Shown here piece by piece: positions 8,129-17,273 of a stretch of 64,000 nucleotides of DNA. A program made the position numbers and the translations under genes. The DNA is taken from assembly GCF_003058055.1 (NCBI RefSeq), contig NZ_QBTZ01000001.1, positions 3,738,001 to 3,802,000 on the forward strand, given 5' to 3'. This DNA comes from Acidovorax sp. 107. Its GTDB lineage: Bacteria; Pseudomonadota; Gammaproteobacteria; Burkholderiales; Burkholderiaceae_C. Numbering within the stretch: the first letter of the stretch is position 1; each line of letters opens with the position of its first letter. Below the pieces are notes generated by a model. It searched no databases, was not told the DNA's origin, and was given only the letters and a program-made list of their open reading frames with translations.

Positions 8129-9457
8129 TCAAGACTGGCAGTCCGCTGCTTCGCGGCGTGTCATCTTCTTGTCGGCCAGGTACTTGTCCGCACCCGCCTT
8201 GATCATGGGCTTCAGGATCTGCTCATCGGCCTGGTACCAGTCCGACGAGAAGTTCCACTTGCCGCCGTCCCAGGTGTGCACGCGCGCCCAGGTGGAGCCC
8301 ATGTGGTCGGCGCAGCTGGTGGACAGCGGACGCATCACGCCGCCAAAGCCCAGCGCGTCCAGCTTCTTCTGGTCCAGGGCCAGGTTTTCCATGCCCCAGC
8401 GCACTTGTTCGCCGGTCATGACCTTGCCCTTGCCAAAGCGCTCCTGTGCGCGGCGCACCGACTCGACGGCCAGCATCTGGATGATCACGCCGCGCGTGTA
8501 CAGCACCGAGCCCACTTCGTCCTTGGGACCCGTGCCCTGGCCCTTGTCGTGCACGTTCTTCAGGATGTCCTGGATCACCTTGGGCTGCTGGCCCGAGGTG
8601 TTCAGCGCCAGCGCGTTGTAGCCCTTGGCGCCTTCGCCCACGTCACGCACATCGGGTTCGGCACCTGCCCACCACACGCCGTACATTTTGTCGCGGGGGT
8701 AGCCAGTGGCCTGGGCTTCCTTCAGGGCGGTGGAGTTCATCACGCCCCAGCCCCACAGCAGCACGTAGTCGGGACGGCTCTGGCGCACTTGCAGCCAGGT
8801 GGCCTTTTGTTCCACGCCAGGTGCGGTCACGGGCAGCATCTGCAGCTCAAAGCCGTGCATCTTGGCGCGCTCCTGCAGCAGCGGGATAGGCTCCTTGCCG
8901 AACGGGCTGTCGTGGTACACCAGCGCGATCTTCTTGCCCTTGAGCTTGTCCAGGCCGCCATTGGCCTTGCCGATGTGCTGGATCAGGATGTCGGCACCGG
9001 TCCAGTAGCTGCCCATGAAGGGGAAGTTCCACTTGAACGCCTGGCCGTCCTGCGCCACCGACAGGCCATAGCCCAGCGTCATCAGCGGGATCTTGTCCAC
9101 GGGGGCCTTCTCGGTCAGCGCAAACGTGATGCCGGTGGCCTGGGGGTCGAACAGCGAGACGCCGGGACGGCTCTTCAGGCGCTCGTAGCACTCCACGCCC
9201 CGGTCGGTGGCGTAGCCCGTTTCGCATTCTTCAAAAGTGAGCTTCACCCCATTGATGCCGCCGTCGCGGGCGTTGATCATCTTGATGTAGTCCTGCTTGC
9301 CGTTGGCCCATGGCACACCGTTGGGTGCGTACGGACCCGTGCGGTACGACAGCAGCGGGAAGAACTGCTCCTTGGCTTGTGCGAAGGCGCTCGTCGCGAT
9401 GGACGAGGCACCGGCAGCAACCACCGCAGCGGCGATCACGATTTTCGAAAGCTTCAT
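8129..9457 (-). CDS. Periplasmic substrate-binding protein of the Liv-type ABC transporter
   Basis: A 442-residue type I periplasmic binding protein (LivK/amide-binding family). The start is ATG 9455-9457 with AAGGAGA 7 nt upstream. The signal peptide is MKLSKIVIAAAVVAAG...SAFA, cut near residue 26. The mature protein begins with FFPLLSYRTGPYAPNG, and ligand-contact blocks such as GYGLSVAQDGQAF and ALVYHDSPFGKEPIPLL follow. Two cysteines (in FEECETGYATDRGVECYERL) may form a disulfide. It lies between livM and livF, with a family B element directly after it that may raise its transcript level relative to livF. Substrate unknown; ligase genes at both ends of the operon suggest a carboxylic acid. 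Confidence 0.88.
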   Translation of the reverse strand: MKLSKIVIAAAVVAAGASSIATSAFAQAKEQFFPLLSYRTGPYAPNGVPWANGKQDYIKMINARDGGINGVKLTFEECETGYATDRGVECYERLKSRPGVSLFDPQATGITFALTEKAPVDKIPLMTLGYGLSVAQDGQAFKWNFPFMGSYWTGADILIQHIGKANGGLDKLKGKKIALVYHDSPFGKEPIPLLQERAKMHGFELQMLPVTAPGVEQKATWLQVRQSRPDYVLLWGWGVMNSTALKEAQATGYPRDKMYGVWWAGAEPDVRDVGEGAKGYNALALNTSGQQPKVIQDILKNVHDKGQGTGPKDEVGSVLYTRGVIIQMLAVESVRRAQERFGKGKVMTGEQVRWGMENLALDQKKLDALGFGGVMRPLSTSCADHMGSTWARVHTWDGGKWNFSSDWYQADEQILKPMIKAGADKYLADKKMTRREAADCQS

Positions 9458-9583
9458 GGATGTCTCCTTTGGATGAATGTGTTGAAGCACGGGAAAAAAC
9501 ACGACAGACAGACAGTTAACGCGGCAATGCAACAGGCTCGTATCGGGACTTGCGAGTAAGGGGTTTCCTGCAGCGCGGTCTGA

Positions 9584-10660
9584 TCAGTGCGGGAAGGGCC
9601 ACAGGCGCAGCTTCTGCTTGGCGGTGGACCAGAGCTTGGCCAGGCCATGGGGCTCCACGATCAGGAACCACACGATCAGCGCGCCGAAGATCATCAGCTC
9701 GGCATGCGACACGCCCGCCGTGGACACCTCGATGCCAAAGAGCCCCATGAAGGCGGGCAGGAACTGGTTGAGCACGATGGGCAACACCACGATGAAGGCC
9801 GCGCCAAAGAAGCCGCCCATGATCGAACCCAGCCCGCCGATGATCACCATGAACAGCAGGCGGAATGAAATCTCCACCGAGAAGGCCGCAGGCTCCCACG
9901 CGCCCAGGTGCACAAAGGCCCACAGCGCACCGGCCATGCCCACGATGAAGGAGCTGACGGCAAACGCGCTGAGCTTGGCGTACATGGGGCGGATGCCGAT
10001 CACGGCGGCAGCCACGTCCATGTCGCGGATGGCCATCCACTCGCGGCCAATCGCGCCGCGCACCAGGTTCTTGGCCAGCAGGGCCACGATGACCAGCAAC
10101 GCCAGGCAGAACAGGTACTTGCTGGTGGCGCTTTCGATGGGCATGCCCAGCACCTGCAGGTTGTTGACTGACACCGAGCCCGAATCGGAGTTGTTGGTGA
10201 ACCACTTGATGCGCAGGAACATCCAGTCGCTGAAGAACTGTGCGGCCAGCGTAGCCACCGCCAGGTACAGCCCCTTGACGCGCAGGCTGGGCAGCCCGAA
10301 AAGGATGCCGAAGAACGTGGCGCACAGCCCGCCCAGGATCAAGGCAGGAATCAGCGGCATGCCCGGAAAGCGCACGAAGAAGTTGTAGGCCCCGTAGGCG
10401 CCCACGGCCATGAACGCGCCGGAGCCCAGCGAGATCTGCCCGCAGTAGCCCACCAGGATGTTCACTCCCAGGGCCGCCAACGCCATGATGACGAAGGGGA
10501 TCAGGATGGCGCGGAAGATGTAGTCGCTGGCCAACATGGGGACGGCGATGAAGGCAATGGCCAGGATGATCCCGATGGCCAGGCGGTCCTGTGCGATCGG
10601 GAAGATCTGCTGGTCAGCGCGGTAGCTCGTCTTGAACTGGCCGTTTTCGCGGTAGAGCAT
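9584..10660 (-). CDS. livM: Branched-chain-type ABC transporter permease LivM
   Basis: A 358-residue inner-membrane permease with about nine hydrophobic segments. The LivM signature region is LVGYCGQISLGSGAFMAVGAYG (about residues 70-91), and the cytoplasmic coupling loop is REWMAIRDMDVAAAVIGIRP. CAGGAGA stands before the ATG. It pairs with LivH to form the channel. The gap to livH is 25 bp. The gap downstream to the binding-protein gene is 126 bp and holds no gene. Confidence 0.93.
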   Translation of the reverse strand: MLYRENGQFKTSYRADQQIFPIAQDRLAIGIILAIAFIAVPMLASDYIFRAILIPFVIMALAALGVNILVGYCGQISLGSGAFMAVGAYGAYNFFVRFPGMPLIPALILGGLCATFFGILFGLPSLRVKGLYLAVATLAAQFFSDWMFLRIKWFTNNSDSGSVSVNNLQVLGMPIESATSKYLFCLALLVIVALLAKNLVRGAIGREWMAIRDMDVAAAVIGIRPMYAKLSAFAVSSFIVGMAGALWAFVHLGAWEPAAFSVEISFRLLFMVIIGGLGSIMGGFFGAAFIVVLPIVLNQFLPAFMGLFGIEVSTAGVSHAELMIFGALIVWFLIVEPHGLAKLWSTAKQKLRLWPFPH

Positions 10661-10685
10661 GGAAGTCTCCTGTTGTTCTTATGGG

Positions 10686-11615
10686 TTACACGCGATCGAT
10701 GATCTTCTCGCCGAACAACCCCTGAGGGCGGAACAGCAAGAACACCAGCGCCAGCACATACGCAAACCAGATCTCGATGCCGCCGCCGACGAAGGGTCCC
10801 AGGTACACCTCGGAGAGTTTCTCGCCCACACCGATGATCAGCCCGCCGATGATGGCGCCGGGCACCGAGGTAAGGCCGCCCAGGATCACCACGGGCAGCG
10901 CACGCAGCGCCACGGTGGTCAGCGAGAACTGCACGCCCAGCTTGCTGCCCCAGATCATCCCGGCCACCAGGGCCACGACGCCCGCCACGCACCACACGAT
11001 CACCCAGATGCGGTTGAGCGGGATGCCGATGGATTGGGCCGCCTGGTGGTCGTCGGCCACGGCGCGCAGGGCGCGGCCGGTGGAGGTCTTCTGGAAAAAC
11101 ACCGACAGCAGGGCCACCAGTGCAGCGGCGATGGCGGCCGCGATCACGTCTTCCTTGTTGATCAGGATGCCGCCCTGGAACATGGACTCCAGCGCGAAGA
11201 TGGGCTCCTTGGGCATGCCCACGTCGATCTTGTAGATGTCGCTGCCAAACAGCGTCTGGCCCAGGCCTTCCATGAAGTAGGTGATGCCCAGCGTGGCCAT
11301 GAGCAGCGTGGCGCCTTCCTGGTTCACGAGGTGGCGCAGCACCAGTTTTTCAATCAGCCAGGCCACCACGAACATGATGGCGCCTGCGATCACAAAGGCC
11401 GCCAGGTTGGCCACGATGGGGCTGCTGATGCCCGTCCACTTGGGGATCCACTCAGCAAAGCGGGCCATGGCCAGCGCTGCGAACAGCACCATCGCGCCCT
11501 GCGCAAAGTTGAACACGCCCGAGGCTTTGTAGATCAGCACAAAGCCCAGTGCCACCAGTGAATACAGCATGCCGGCCATGAGGCCGCCGATCAGTGTTTC
11601 GAGAAAGAATGCCAT
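10686..11615 (-). CDS. livH: Branched-chain-type ABC transporter permease LivH
   Basis: A 309-residue permease with eight or so hydrophobic segments. It opens MAFFLETLIGGLMAGMLYSL. It carries the coupling-loop sequence TSTGRALRAVADDHQAAQSI (about residues 175-195) and the LivH C-terminal block LLFRPQGLFGEKIIDRV. It lies 15 bp after livG and 25 bp before livM, all leftward, so they are one transcript. It acts with LivM in the inner membrane. Confidence 0.94.
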   Translation of the reverse strand: MAFFLETLIGGLMAGMLYSLVALGFVLIYKASGVFNFAQGAMVLFAALAMARFAEWIPKWTGISSPIVANLAAFVIAGAIMFVVAWLIEKLVLRHLVNQEGATLLMATLGITYFMEGLGQTLFGSDIYKIDVGMPKEPIFALESMFQGGILINKEDVIAAAIAAALVALLSVFFQKTSTGRALRAVADDHQAAQSIGIPLNRIWVIVWCVAGVVALVAGMIWGSKLGVQFSLTTVALRALPVVILGGLTSVPGAIIGGLIIGVGEKLSEVYLGPFVGGGIEIWFAYVLALVFLLFRPQGLFGEKIIDRV

Positions 11616-11630
11616 GTTGTCGTCTCCTGA

Positions 11631-12455
11631 TCAGTGCGAGGTGCCGAGGTAGGCACTGATCACGTCTTCGTTGCTGCGCACTTCGTCGGGGCTGCCGTCG
11701 CCGATCTTCTTGCCGTAGTCCAGCACCACCACACGGTCGCTGATGTCCATCACCACGCCCATGTCATGCTCGATGAGCACGATGGTCGTGCCGAACTCGT
11801 CGTTCACGTCCAGGATGAAGCGGCACATGTCCTGCTTCTCTTCCACGTTCATGCCGGCCATCGGCTCGTCGAGCAGCAGCACCTGCGGCTCCATGGCCAG
11901 GGCGCGGCCCAGGTCCACCCGCTTTTGCAGGCCGTAGGGCAGCTGGCCCACGGGGGTCTTGCGGTAGGCCTGGATTTCGAGGAAGTCGATGATGTGTTCG
12001 ACATATTCGCGGTGGCGGATCTCCTCGCGCTCGGCCGGGCCGATGCGCAGCGCCTGCATCAGCAGGTTGCTTTTGATCTTGAGGTTGCGGCCGGTCATGA
12101 TGTTGTCGATCACGCTCATGCCCTTGAACAGCGCCAGGTTCTGGAACGTGCGGGCCACACCCATCTCGGCCACCTGGCGCGAGTTCATGTGGTCAAACGT
12201 CTTGCCCCGGAAGGTGATGGAGCCTTCGGACGGCGTGTACACGCCGTTGATGCAGTTGAGCATGGAGCTTTTGCCCGCACCGTTGGGGCCGATGATGGCG
12301 CGGATTTCGTGCTCTTTCACGTTGAACGAGATGTCGGTGAGCGCCTTCACGCCGCCGAACCGCAGGCTGATGTTCTTGACGTCGAGGATGACGTCGCCGA
12401 TCTTCTTGGTGGTCATGGTGGGGGGCTTCTCCAGCGGGTAGAGCGCGGGCTTCAT
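11631..12455 (-). CDS. livG: Branched-chain-type ABC transporter ATPase LivG
   Basis: A 274-residue ABC ATPase. It has Walker A GPNGAGKSS, the Q-loop region RTFQNLALFKGMSV, the signature LPYGLQKRVDLGRAL (LSGGQ replaced by LPYGLQ, common in LivG) and Walker B VLLLDEPMAGMN. The start at 12455 overlaps the ligase stop as ATGA, which favours translational coupling. A second candidate is ATG 12416 (MTTKKIGDVILDV), with GGAGAAG upstream and closer to the usual family start. Together with LivF it powers the LivHM channel. Confidence 0.92.
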   Translation of the reverse strand: MKPALYPLEKPPTMTTKKIGDVILDVKNISLRFGGVKALTDISFNVKEHEIRAIIGPNGAGKSSMLNCINGVYTPSEGSITFRGKTFDHMNSRQVAEMGVARTFQNLALFKGMSVIDNIMTGRNLKIKSNLLMQALRIGPAEREEIRHREYVEHIIDFLEIQAYRKTPVGQLPYGLQKRVDLGRALAMEPQVLLLDEPMAGMNVEEKQDMCRFILDVNDEFGTTIVLIEHDMGVVMDISDRVVVLDYGKKIGDGSPDEVRSNEDVISAYLGTSH

Positions 12456-14398
12456 GCGGCACTCTTCACAGGCGCAAAGGTCTTGGTGTCCGACAGCTTG
12501 AGCGTGGCGCTCACGCTGCCCGTGCGGCCGTCTTCAAACTTCACCTGCGTCTCGATGTACTGCTCGGTGCGGCCTGCATACAGTGCATCCACCAGCACGC
12601 CGTACTTGTCGGCAATGAAGCCGCGGCGGACCTTGTTGGTGCGGGTGAGTTCGCCGTCATCGGCATCCAGCTCCTTGTGCAGCACCAGGAAGCGGCTGAC
12701 CTGGCTGCCCGCGAGCATGGCGTCGGTGGCCAGGTCGGCGTTGACCTTTTCGATGCACTCGCGGATCAGCTCATACACCTCGGGCTTTTGGGCCAGGTCG
12801 GTGTAGCCGGCATAGGGCAGGTTGCGGCGCTCGGCCCAGTTGCCCACGGCGTCGAAGTCGATGTTGACCATCACGCAGACCTTCTCGCGCTTGTCGCCCA
12901 GGGCCACGACTTCCTTGATGTGCGGGAAGAACTTGAGCTTGTTCTCCACGTACTTGGGCGCAAACATGGCGCCGTCGTTGGCGCCGCCCAGGATGCGGCC
13001 CACGTCCTTGACGCGGTCGATGATCTTGAGGTGGCCGTGCGCATCCAGAAAGCCTGCGTCGCTGGTGTGGTACCAGCCGTCGGCTGTCAGCACCTCGGCC
13101 GTGGCAGCAGGGTTCTTGTAGTATTCCTTGAGCAAGCCGGCCGACTTGACCAGGATCTCGCCGTTGTCGGCGACCTTGATCTCGACGCCACGAATCGGCA
13201 CGCCCACGGTGTCGGCGCGCGCCTGGTTGTCGGGCTGCAGGCACACGAACACAGCGGTCTCGGTGGAGCCGTACAGCTGCTTGAGGTTGATGCCGATGGA
13301 GCGGTAGAAGGTGAACAGGTCGGGCCCGATGGCCTCGCCCGCCGTGTAGGCCACCCGCACGCGGGAAAAGCCCAGGTTGTTGCGCAGCGGGCCGTACACC
13401 AGCAGGTTGCCCAGCGCGTACTTGATGCGGTCCAGGGTGCCCACAGGCTCGCCGTCCATCAGGGCCGGGCCCACGCGCTTGGCCACTGCCATGCAGGCCT
13501 CGAACATCTTGCGCTTGATGGCGCCCGCGTCTTCCATGCGGATCATCACGCTGGTGAGCAGGCCTTCAAAAATGCGGGGGGGCGCAAAGTAGTAGGTGGG
13601 GCCCACTTCCTTGAGGTCGATGGTCACCGTGCTGGCCGACTCTGGGCAGTTGACCACGTAGCCGCAAGCCAGCCACTGCGCGTAGCTGAAGATGTTTTGC
13701 CCGATCCAGGCGGGTGGCAGGTAGGCCAGCACTTCCTCGCTGCTGGTGAGCTTGTCGAACTCTGCCCCTGCACTGGCGCGGTCCAGCAGCGTGCTGTGGG
13801 TGTGCACCACGCCCTTGGGGTTGCCCGTGGTGCCCGAGGTGAAGAACATTGCGGCCACATCGCCGGGCTGGGCTTTTGCCACTTCGGCCTTGAACCAGCC
13901 GGGGTTTTGGGCGGCAAAGGCCTTGCCGGACTCGATCAGAGCGTCCAGCGAGGCGAGGCCTGGCTCTGCGTAATTGCGCAGGCCGCGCGGGTCGTCAAAG
14001 TAGATGTTGGAAATCTGCGGGCATTGCTCGCGGATTTCGAGCAGCTTGTCTACCTGCTCCTGATCTTCCACCAGGCAGAAGCGCACCTCGGCATTGTTGA
14101 GCGGGTAGATGCATTCGGCGGCCACCGCATCCTGATACAACGGCACCGGGATGGCGCCCAGCGACTGCGCGGCCAGCATGGTAGCGTACAGGCGGGGGCG
14201 GTTGGCGCCCACCACCACCATGTGCTCGTGGCGCTTCAGGCCGGCGAGGTGCAGGCCGGCGGCCACCTGTTCCACCAGGCGCACCAGGTCGGCCCAGCTG
14301 TGGGTTTGCCAGATGCCATATTCTTTTTCGCGCAGGGCCGGGGCGTCGGGGCGCTCGGCGGCGTGCTTGAGCAGCAGTTGCGGGAACGTGGTCAACAT
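12452..14398 (-). CDS. Long-chain-type AMP-dependent acyl-CoA synthetase heading the Liv operon
   Basis: A 648-residue AMP-forming ligase. It has the phosphate loop MFFTSGTTGNPKGVVHTH (about residues 190-207), YGSTETAVF, the motif DGWYHTSDAGFLDAHGHLKIIDRVKD and a C-terminal catalytic-lysine region LTRTNKVRRGFI. The ATG at 14396-14398 has CAGGAA at a good distance; the open frame runs 61 codons further up without a ribosome site. It is the promoter-proximal gene of the leftward operon ligase-livG-livH-livM-livK-livF-PaaK-like. Import followed by immediate CoA activation is the likely logic. An 18-bp dyad 103 bp upstream recurs at the second LivK locus (18.56 kb). The exact acid is not known. 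Confidence 0.88.
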   Translation of the reverse strand: MLTTFPQLLLKHAAERPDAPALREKEYGIWQTHSWADLVRLVEQVAAGLHLAGLKRHEHMVVVGANRPRLYATMLAAQSLGAIPVPLYQDAVAAECIYPLNNAEVRFCLVEDQEQVDKLLEIREQCPQISNIYFDDPRGLRNYAEPGLASLDALIESGKAFAAQNPGWFKAEVAKAQPGDVAAMFFTSGTTGNPKGVVHTHSTLLDRASAGAEFDKLTSSEEVLAYLPPAWIGQNIFSYAQWLACGYVVNCPESASTVTIDLKEVGPTYYFAPPRIFEGLLTSVMIRMEDAGAIKRKMFEACMAVAKRVGPALMDGEPVGTLDRIKYALGNLLVYGPLRNNLGFSRVRVAYTAGEAIGPDLFTFYRSIGINLKQLYGSTETAVFVCLQPDNQARADTVGVPIRGVEIKVADNGEILVKSAGLLKEYYKNPAATAEVLTADGWYHTSDAGFLDAHGHLKIIDRVKDVGRILGGANDGAMFAPKYVENKLKFFPHIKEVVALGDKREKVCVMVNIDFDAVGNWAERRNLPYAGYTDLAQKPEVYELIRECIEKVNADLATDAMLAGSQVSRFLVLHKELDADDGELTRTNKVRRGFIADKYGVLVDALYAGRTEQYIETQVKFEDGRTGSVSATLKLSDTKTFAPVKSAA

Positions 14399-14500
14399 TG
14401 CTGGTTCCTGAAAGTGAGAAGGTGTCAGCCCGGTGACTGCCGGGTGCGCAAGCTTGTGTTTGCGCGATGGGGGAATGCTAGGACCCACTTTGACGCCATC

Positions 14501-14518
14501 TTGTCTTGCCGACGACAA
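14501..14518. promoter_or_regulatory. 18-bp dyad shared with the site at 18564-18581, probable Crp/Fnr-family operator
   Basis: Read leftward it is TTGTCGTCGGCAAGACAA. The site at 18564-18581 read leftward is TTGTCGTCAGACCGACAA: 14 of 18 positions are identical, and both are preceded by AA. It lies 103 bp upstream of the ligase/Liv operon start and 62 bp upstream of the rightward ExeA-like gene. Confidence 0.6.
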
Positions 14519-14579
14519 TTTAGGGGTAACTCCCGGGTGGGTAAAACCCTGCCCACGGGCGGGCGGTATCCTCCGGGGC

Positions 14580-16337
14580 ATGTACGCCCCGTTCTTCGGC
14601 CTTCAGCACCCGCCGTTCTCCATCGCCCCCGACCCCCGCTACCTGTTCATGAGCGAGCGGCACCGCGAGGCGCTGGCGCACCTGCTGTATGGCCTGGATG
14701 CGGGCGGCGGTTTTGTGCTGCTGACGGGCGAGGTGGGTGCGGGCAAGACCACGGTGTGCCGCTGTTTTCTGGAGCAGATCCCGTCGCACTGCAACGTGGC
14801 CTACATCTTCAACCCCAAGCTCACGGTGGGCGAGCTGCTGCGCTCTATTTGCGACGAGTTTGGCGTGCCGCACCAGCCCTCGGGGGCCGGGGTGGAAACG
14901 GTCAAGGATTACATCGACCCGCTCAATGCCTCGCTGCTCGCGGCGCATGGCGCCGGGCGCAACACGGTGCTGATCATTGACGAGGCGCAGAACCTGTCGG
15001 CCGACGTGCTGGAGCAGTTGCGCCTCTTGACCAACCTGGAAACCAGCGAGCGCAAGCTGCTGCAGATCATCCTCATCGGCCAGCCCGAGCTGCGCACCAT
15101 GGTTGCCAGCCCCGCGCTGGAGCAACTGGCCCAGCGCGTGATTGCGCGCTTTCACCTCGATGCGCTGAGCGCGCAGGAAACCCAGCAGTACATCGCCCAC
15201 CGCCTGGCTGTGGCGGGGCTACATGGGCCGTTGCCCTTCAGCCGCAGCGCCCTGCGGCGGGTGCCTGCGCTGTCGCGCGGCATTCCCCGGCGCATCAACC
15301 TGCTGTGCGACCGGGCGCTGCTGGGCGCCTATGCCGCCGGGGTGCGCGAGGTCAGCGCCCGCATCGTCCAGCGTGCGGCGGCTGAGGTGTTTGATGCACC
15401 CGCGTCGGCCGCTGCAGCGCGCAGCGCCCGGGGCCAGTGGCCCCGCTGGGCGGTGGCGGGCCTGGGCGTGGCGGCGGGTGCCGCCCTGGTGGCGGGCGGC
15501 TGGGCACTGGGGACCTGGCCGCAATGGTCTCGGCAGGGCGTCGTGTCATCCGCCGCGCCTGCGGGCGCCACGGCCAGCAAAACATCTGCCAGCGCGCCAT
15601 TCAGCGCCCCACCCAGCAGTGCTGCCAGCACGGCAGCGGTTACAACACCCACCGCCCCTGCGGCAGGGGCTTCGGCCCCGCGCGGTGGGGCGCCGGTGGC
15701 CATGTCGGACCTGCAGCAGTTTGTGGCCGCACTGCCCGCCAGCGACAACGCGGCCTGGCAGACGCTGGCCTCGGCCTGGGGTGCCAGCGTGGCCGACAGT
15801 GCCGATGCCTGCGCCGCATTGCCGCGCTACGGCCTGCGTTGCTACCGCAACCGCCGTGCGGGCCTGAACCTGGTGCGGCAGATCGACCGCCCGGTGCTGC
15901 TCACGCTGTTCCCGTCCGAAGAGGGCGATGTGGCGGTGTCAGCCGTACTGCGCCGTCTGGAAGGCGACATGGCCACGCTCGAAGGCGCGGGCCGTACGGT
16001 GCGCGTGCCGGTGGCCGAGCTGGCGCAGGTGTGGCGTGGCGACATGGCCACGCTGTGGCGCACGCCGCCCGACATGCCCGACAAGGGCGACCTGGCAGAG
16101 ACCCCCGCCGGTGCCGCCTGGCTGGACCAGCAGCTGGCGACGGCTGCGGCCGGTGGCTCGCGCGCTGGCGCACCGGCAGTCGGCCGTGCGATTACGCCGG
16201 CCCAGCGCCAGACACGCATCCAGCGCTTCCAGCTGGCCCAGGGGGTGACCCCGGACGGCCGGGCGGGGCCCTTGACCCTCATGCTGCTCAACCGTGTCAA
16301 CGGCGTGAGCGAACCGCGCTTGCGCACCGGAGGCTGA
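14580..16337 (+). CDS. ExeA/GspA-like AAA ATPase with C-terminal peptidoglycan-binding domain
   Basis: A 585-residue membrane ATPase of the ExeA family, which helps build the type II secretion outer-membrane pore through the peptidoglycan. The order is an N-terminal MYAPFFGLQHPPFSIAPDPR, Walker A GEVGAGKTT (50-58) and Walker B VLIIDEAQNL. A single membrane helix follows near residues 288-309, then an Ala/Ser/Pro-rich periplasmic linker, a middle domain and a C-terminal repeat typical of peptidoglycan-binding folds (RIQRFQLAQGVTPDGRAGPL). The ATG at 14580 begins the conserved family start; in-frame codons upstream are in the promoter. The gene is 5 bp from the GspB-like gene. No other type II secretion genes are in the window. 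Confidence 0.87.
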   Translation: MYAPFFGLQHPPFSIAPDPRYLFMSERHREALAHLLYGLDAGGGFVLLTGEVGAGKTTVCRCFLEQIPSHCNVAYIFNPKLTVGELLRSICDEFGVPHQPSGAGVETVKDYIDPLNASLLAAHGAGRNTVLIIDEAQNLSADVLEQLRLLTNLETSERKLLQIILIGQPELRTMVASPALEQLAQRVIARFHLDALSAQETQQYIAHRLAVAGLHGPLPFSRSALRRVPALSRGIPRRINLLCDRALLGAYAAGVREVSARIVQRAAAEVFDAPASAAAARSARGQWPRWAVAGLGVAAGAALVAGGWALGTWPQWSRQGVVSSAAPAGATASKTSASAPFSAPPSSAASTAAVTTPTAPAAGASAPRGGAPVAMSDLQQFVAALPASDNAAWQTLASAWGASVADSADACAALPRYGLRCYRNRRAGLNLVRQIDRPVLLTLFPSEEGDVAVSAVLRRLEGDMATLEGAGRTVRVPVAELAQVWRGDMATLWRTPPDMPDKGDLAETPAGAAWLDQQLATAAAGGSRAGAPAVGRAITPAQRQTRIQRFQLAQGVTPDGRAGPLTLMLLNRVNGVSEPRLRTGG

Positions 16338-16342
16338 ACCCA

Positions 16343-17140
16343 GTGTCTTACATCCTTGACGCGCTGCGGCGCGCAGAAGCCGAACGGGGCCGTGGCGCCG
16401 TGCCCGGCATCCATACACCGGCGGTGCCCGTACCCGGTGCCTTGCCGGTGGCAGAGCGGTCGGCCATCAGCCCGGTGCTGGTGGCTGTGGCGGTGGTTGC
16501 TGTGGCCGCCGCGGCGGCCGGCGGCACCTGGTGGGTCTTGCAGCGGCCGGTTCCTGCGGGTGCCGTCGTGGTGGCTGCAGCGCCTGCTACTTCTGCGGCC
16601 GTGGCTCCGTCCATGCCGGCGGTAGCGTCCACGGCGCCACCCGCTGCCGTCGCCCCCCCGGAACCGGCCCCTGCCGCTGCGCCAGCGGTAACGCCCCCTC
16701 CGGCACCCGCGCCGCGCGCGGCGGCACCGGAGCGGGAGCGGCCTGCGCCCAGCCCTTCCATAGCGCCTCGCTCCCCTGCCGCCGACCCCGAGCGGCCGCG
16801 CCCTGCAGCGCCCGCCCTGCGCGAGCGCACGCCCGCAGCCCCCGCCCCGCGTGCCGCAGACGTAGCAGCGGCCAACCCCGCTCCTGCCGCAGCCCCGGCC
16901 GCCACGGGCACCGTGTTTGCGCAAGCCGATCTGCCCGAAGCCGTGCGGGCACAGCTGCCGTCACTCAAGATTTCTGGGGTCACCTATTCCAGCAACTCGG
17001 TGTACCGCATGGCCATCGTCAACGGCCAGGTGCTGCACGAGGGCGACCCGGCCGGGCCGGGCCTGCTGCTGGAGAAGATCGAACCCGGTCGCACCATCTG
17101 GTCGTTCAAGGGCTACCGGTACGGGCTGGCGTCGCAGTAA
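16343..17140 (+). CDS. GspB-like type II secretion assembly protein
   Basis: A 265-residue protein starting at GTG 16343 (first residues SYILDALRRAEAERGRGAVP, the standard GspB opening), with GGAGG about 9 nt upstream. It has a short cytoplasmic segment, one membrane helix (about residues 43-66), a long Pro/Ala-rich periplasmic linker (about 70-185) and a C-terminal T2SSB-like domain (LKISGVTYSSNSVYRMAIVN). It pairs with the ExeA-like ATPase directly upstream, as GspA/GspB do in Aeromonas. The extreme Ala/Pro bias of the linker makes the length of this part variable in evolution. Confidence 0.85.
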   Translation: MSYILDALRRAEAERGRGAVPGIHTPAVPVPGALPVAERSAISPVLVAVAVVAVAAAAAGGTWWVLQRPVPAGAVVVAAAPATSAAVAPSMPAVASTAPPAAVAPPEPAPAAAPAVTPPPAPAPRAAAPERERPAPSPSIAPRSPAADPERPRPAAPALRERTPAAPAPRAADVAAANPAPAAAPAATGTVFAQADLPEAVRAQLPSLKISGVTYSSNSVYRMAIVNGQVLHEGDPAGPGLLLEKIEPGRTIWSFKGYRYGLASQ

Positions 17141-17164
17141 CGGTATTTGAACAAAATCGGCCGG

Positions 17165-17200
17165 TAGCGCTAGTGCAATATGCGCTGATAGCTATCTGAT
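17165..17200 (+). repeat. Family A dispersed repeat, copy 3
   Basis: Contains AGCGCTAGTGCAATATGCGC followed by TGATAGCTATCTGAT, close to the family consensus. It sits between the convergent GspB-like and binding-protein genes. Confidence 0.8.
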
Positions 17201-17273
17201 TTATAGCAATTGAATGGGCGGCCCCGCCGCAGCGCGCCCCTGTCATCAGCGTGCCAGCGGCGGGCCCTTCGGG

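Noticed and set aside
12677..14980. A 767-codon plus-strand open frame
   Set aside because: Antisense to the acyl-CoA synthetase gene, with no domain. Its end runs into the ExeA-like gene in a wrong frame.
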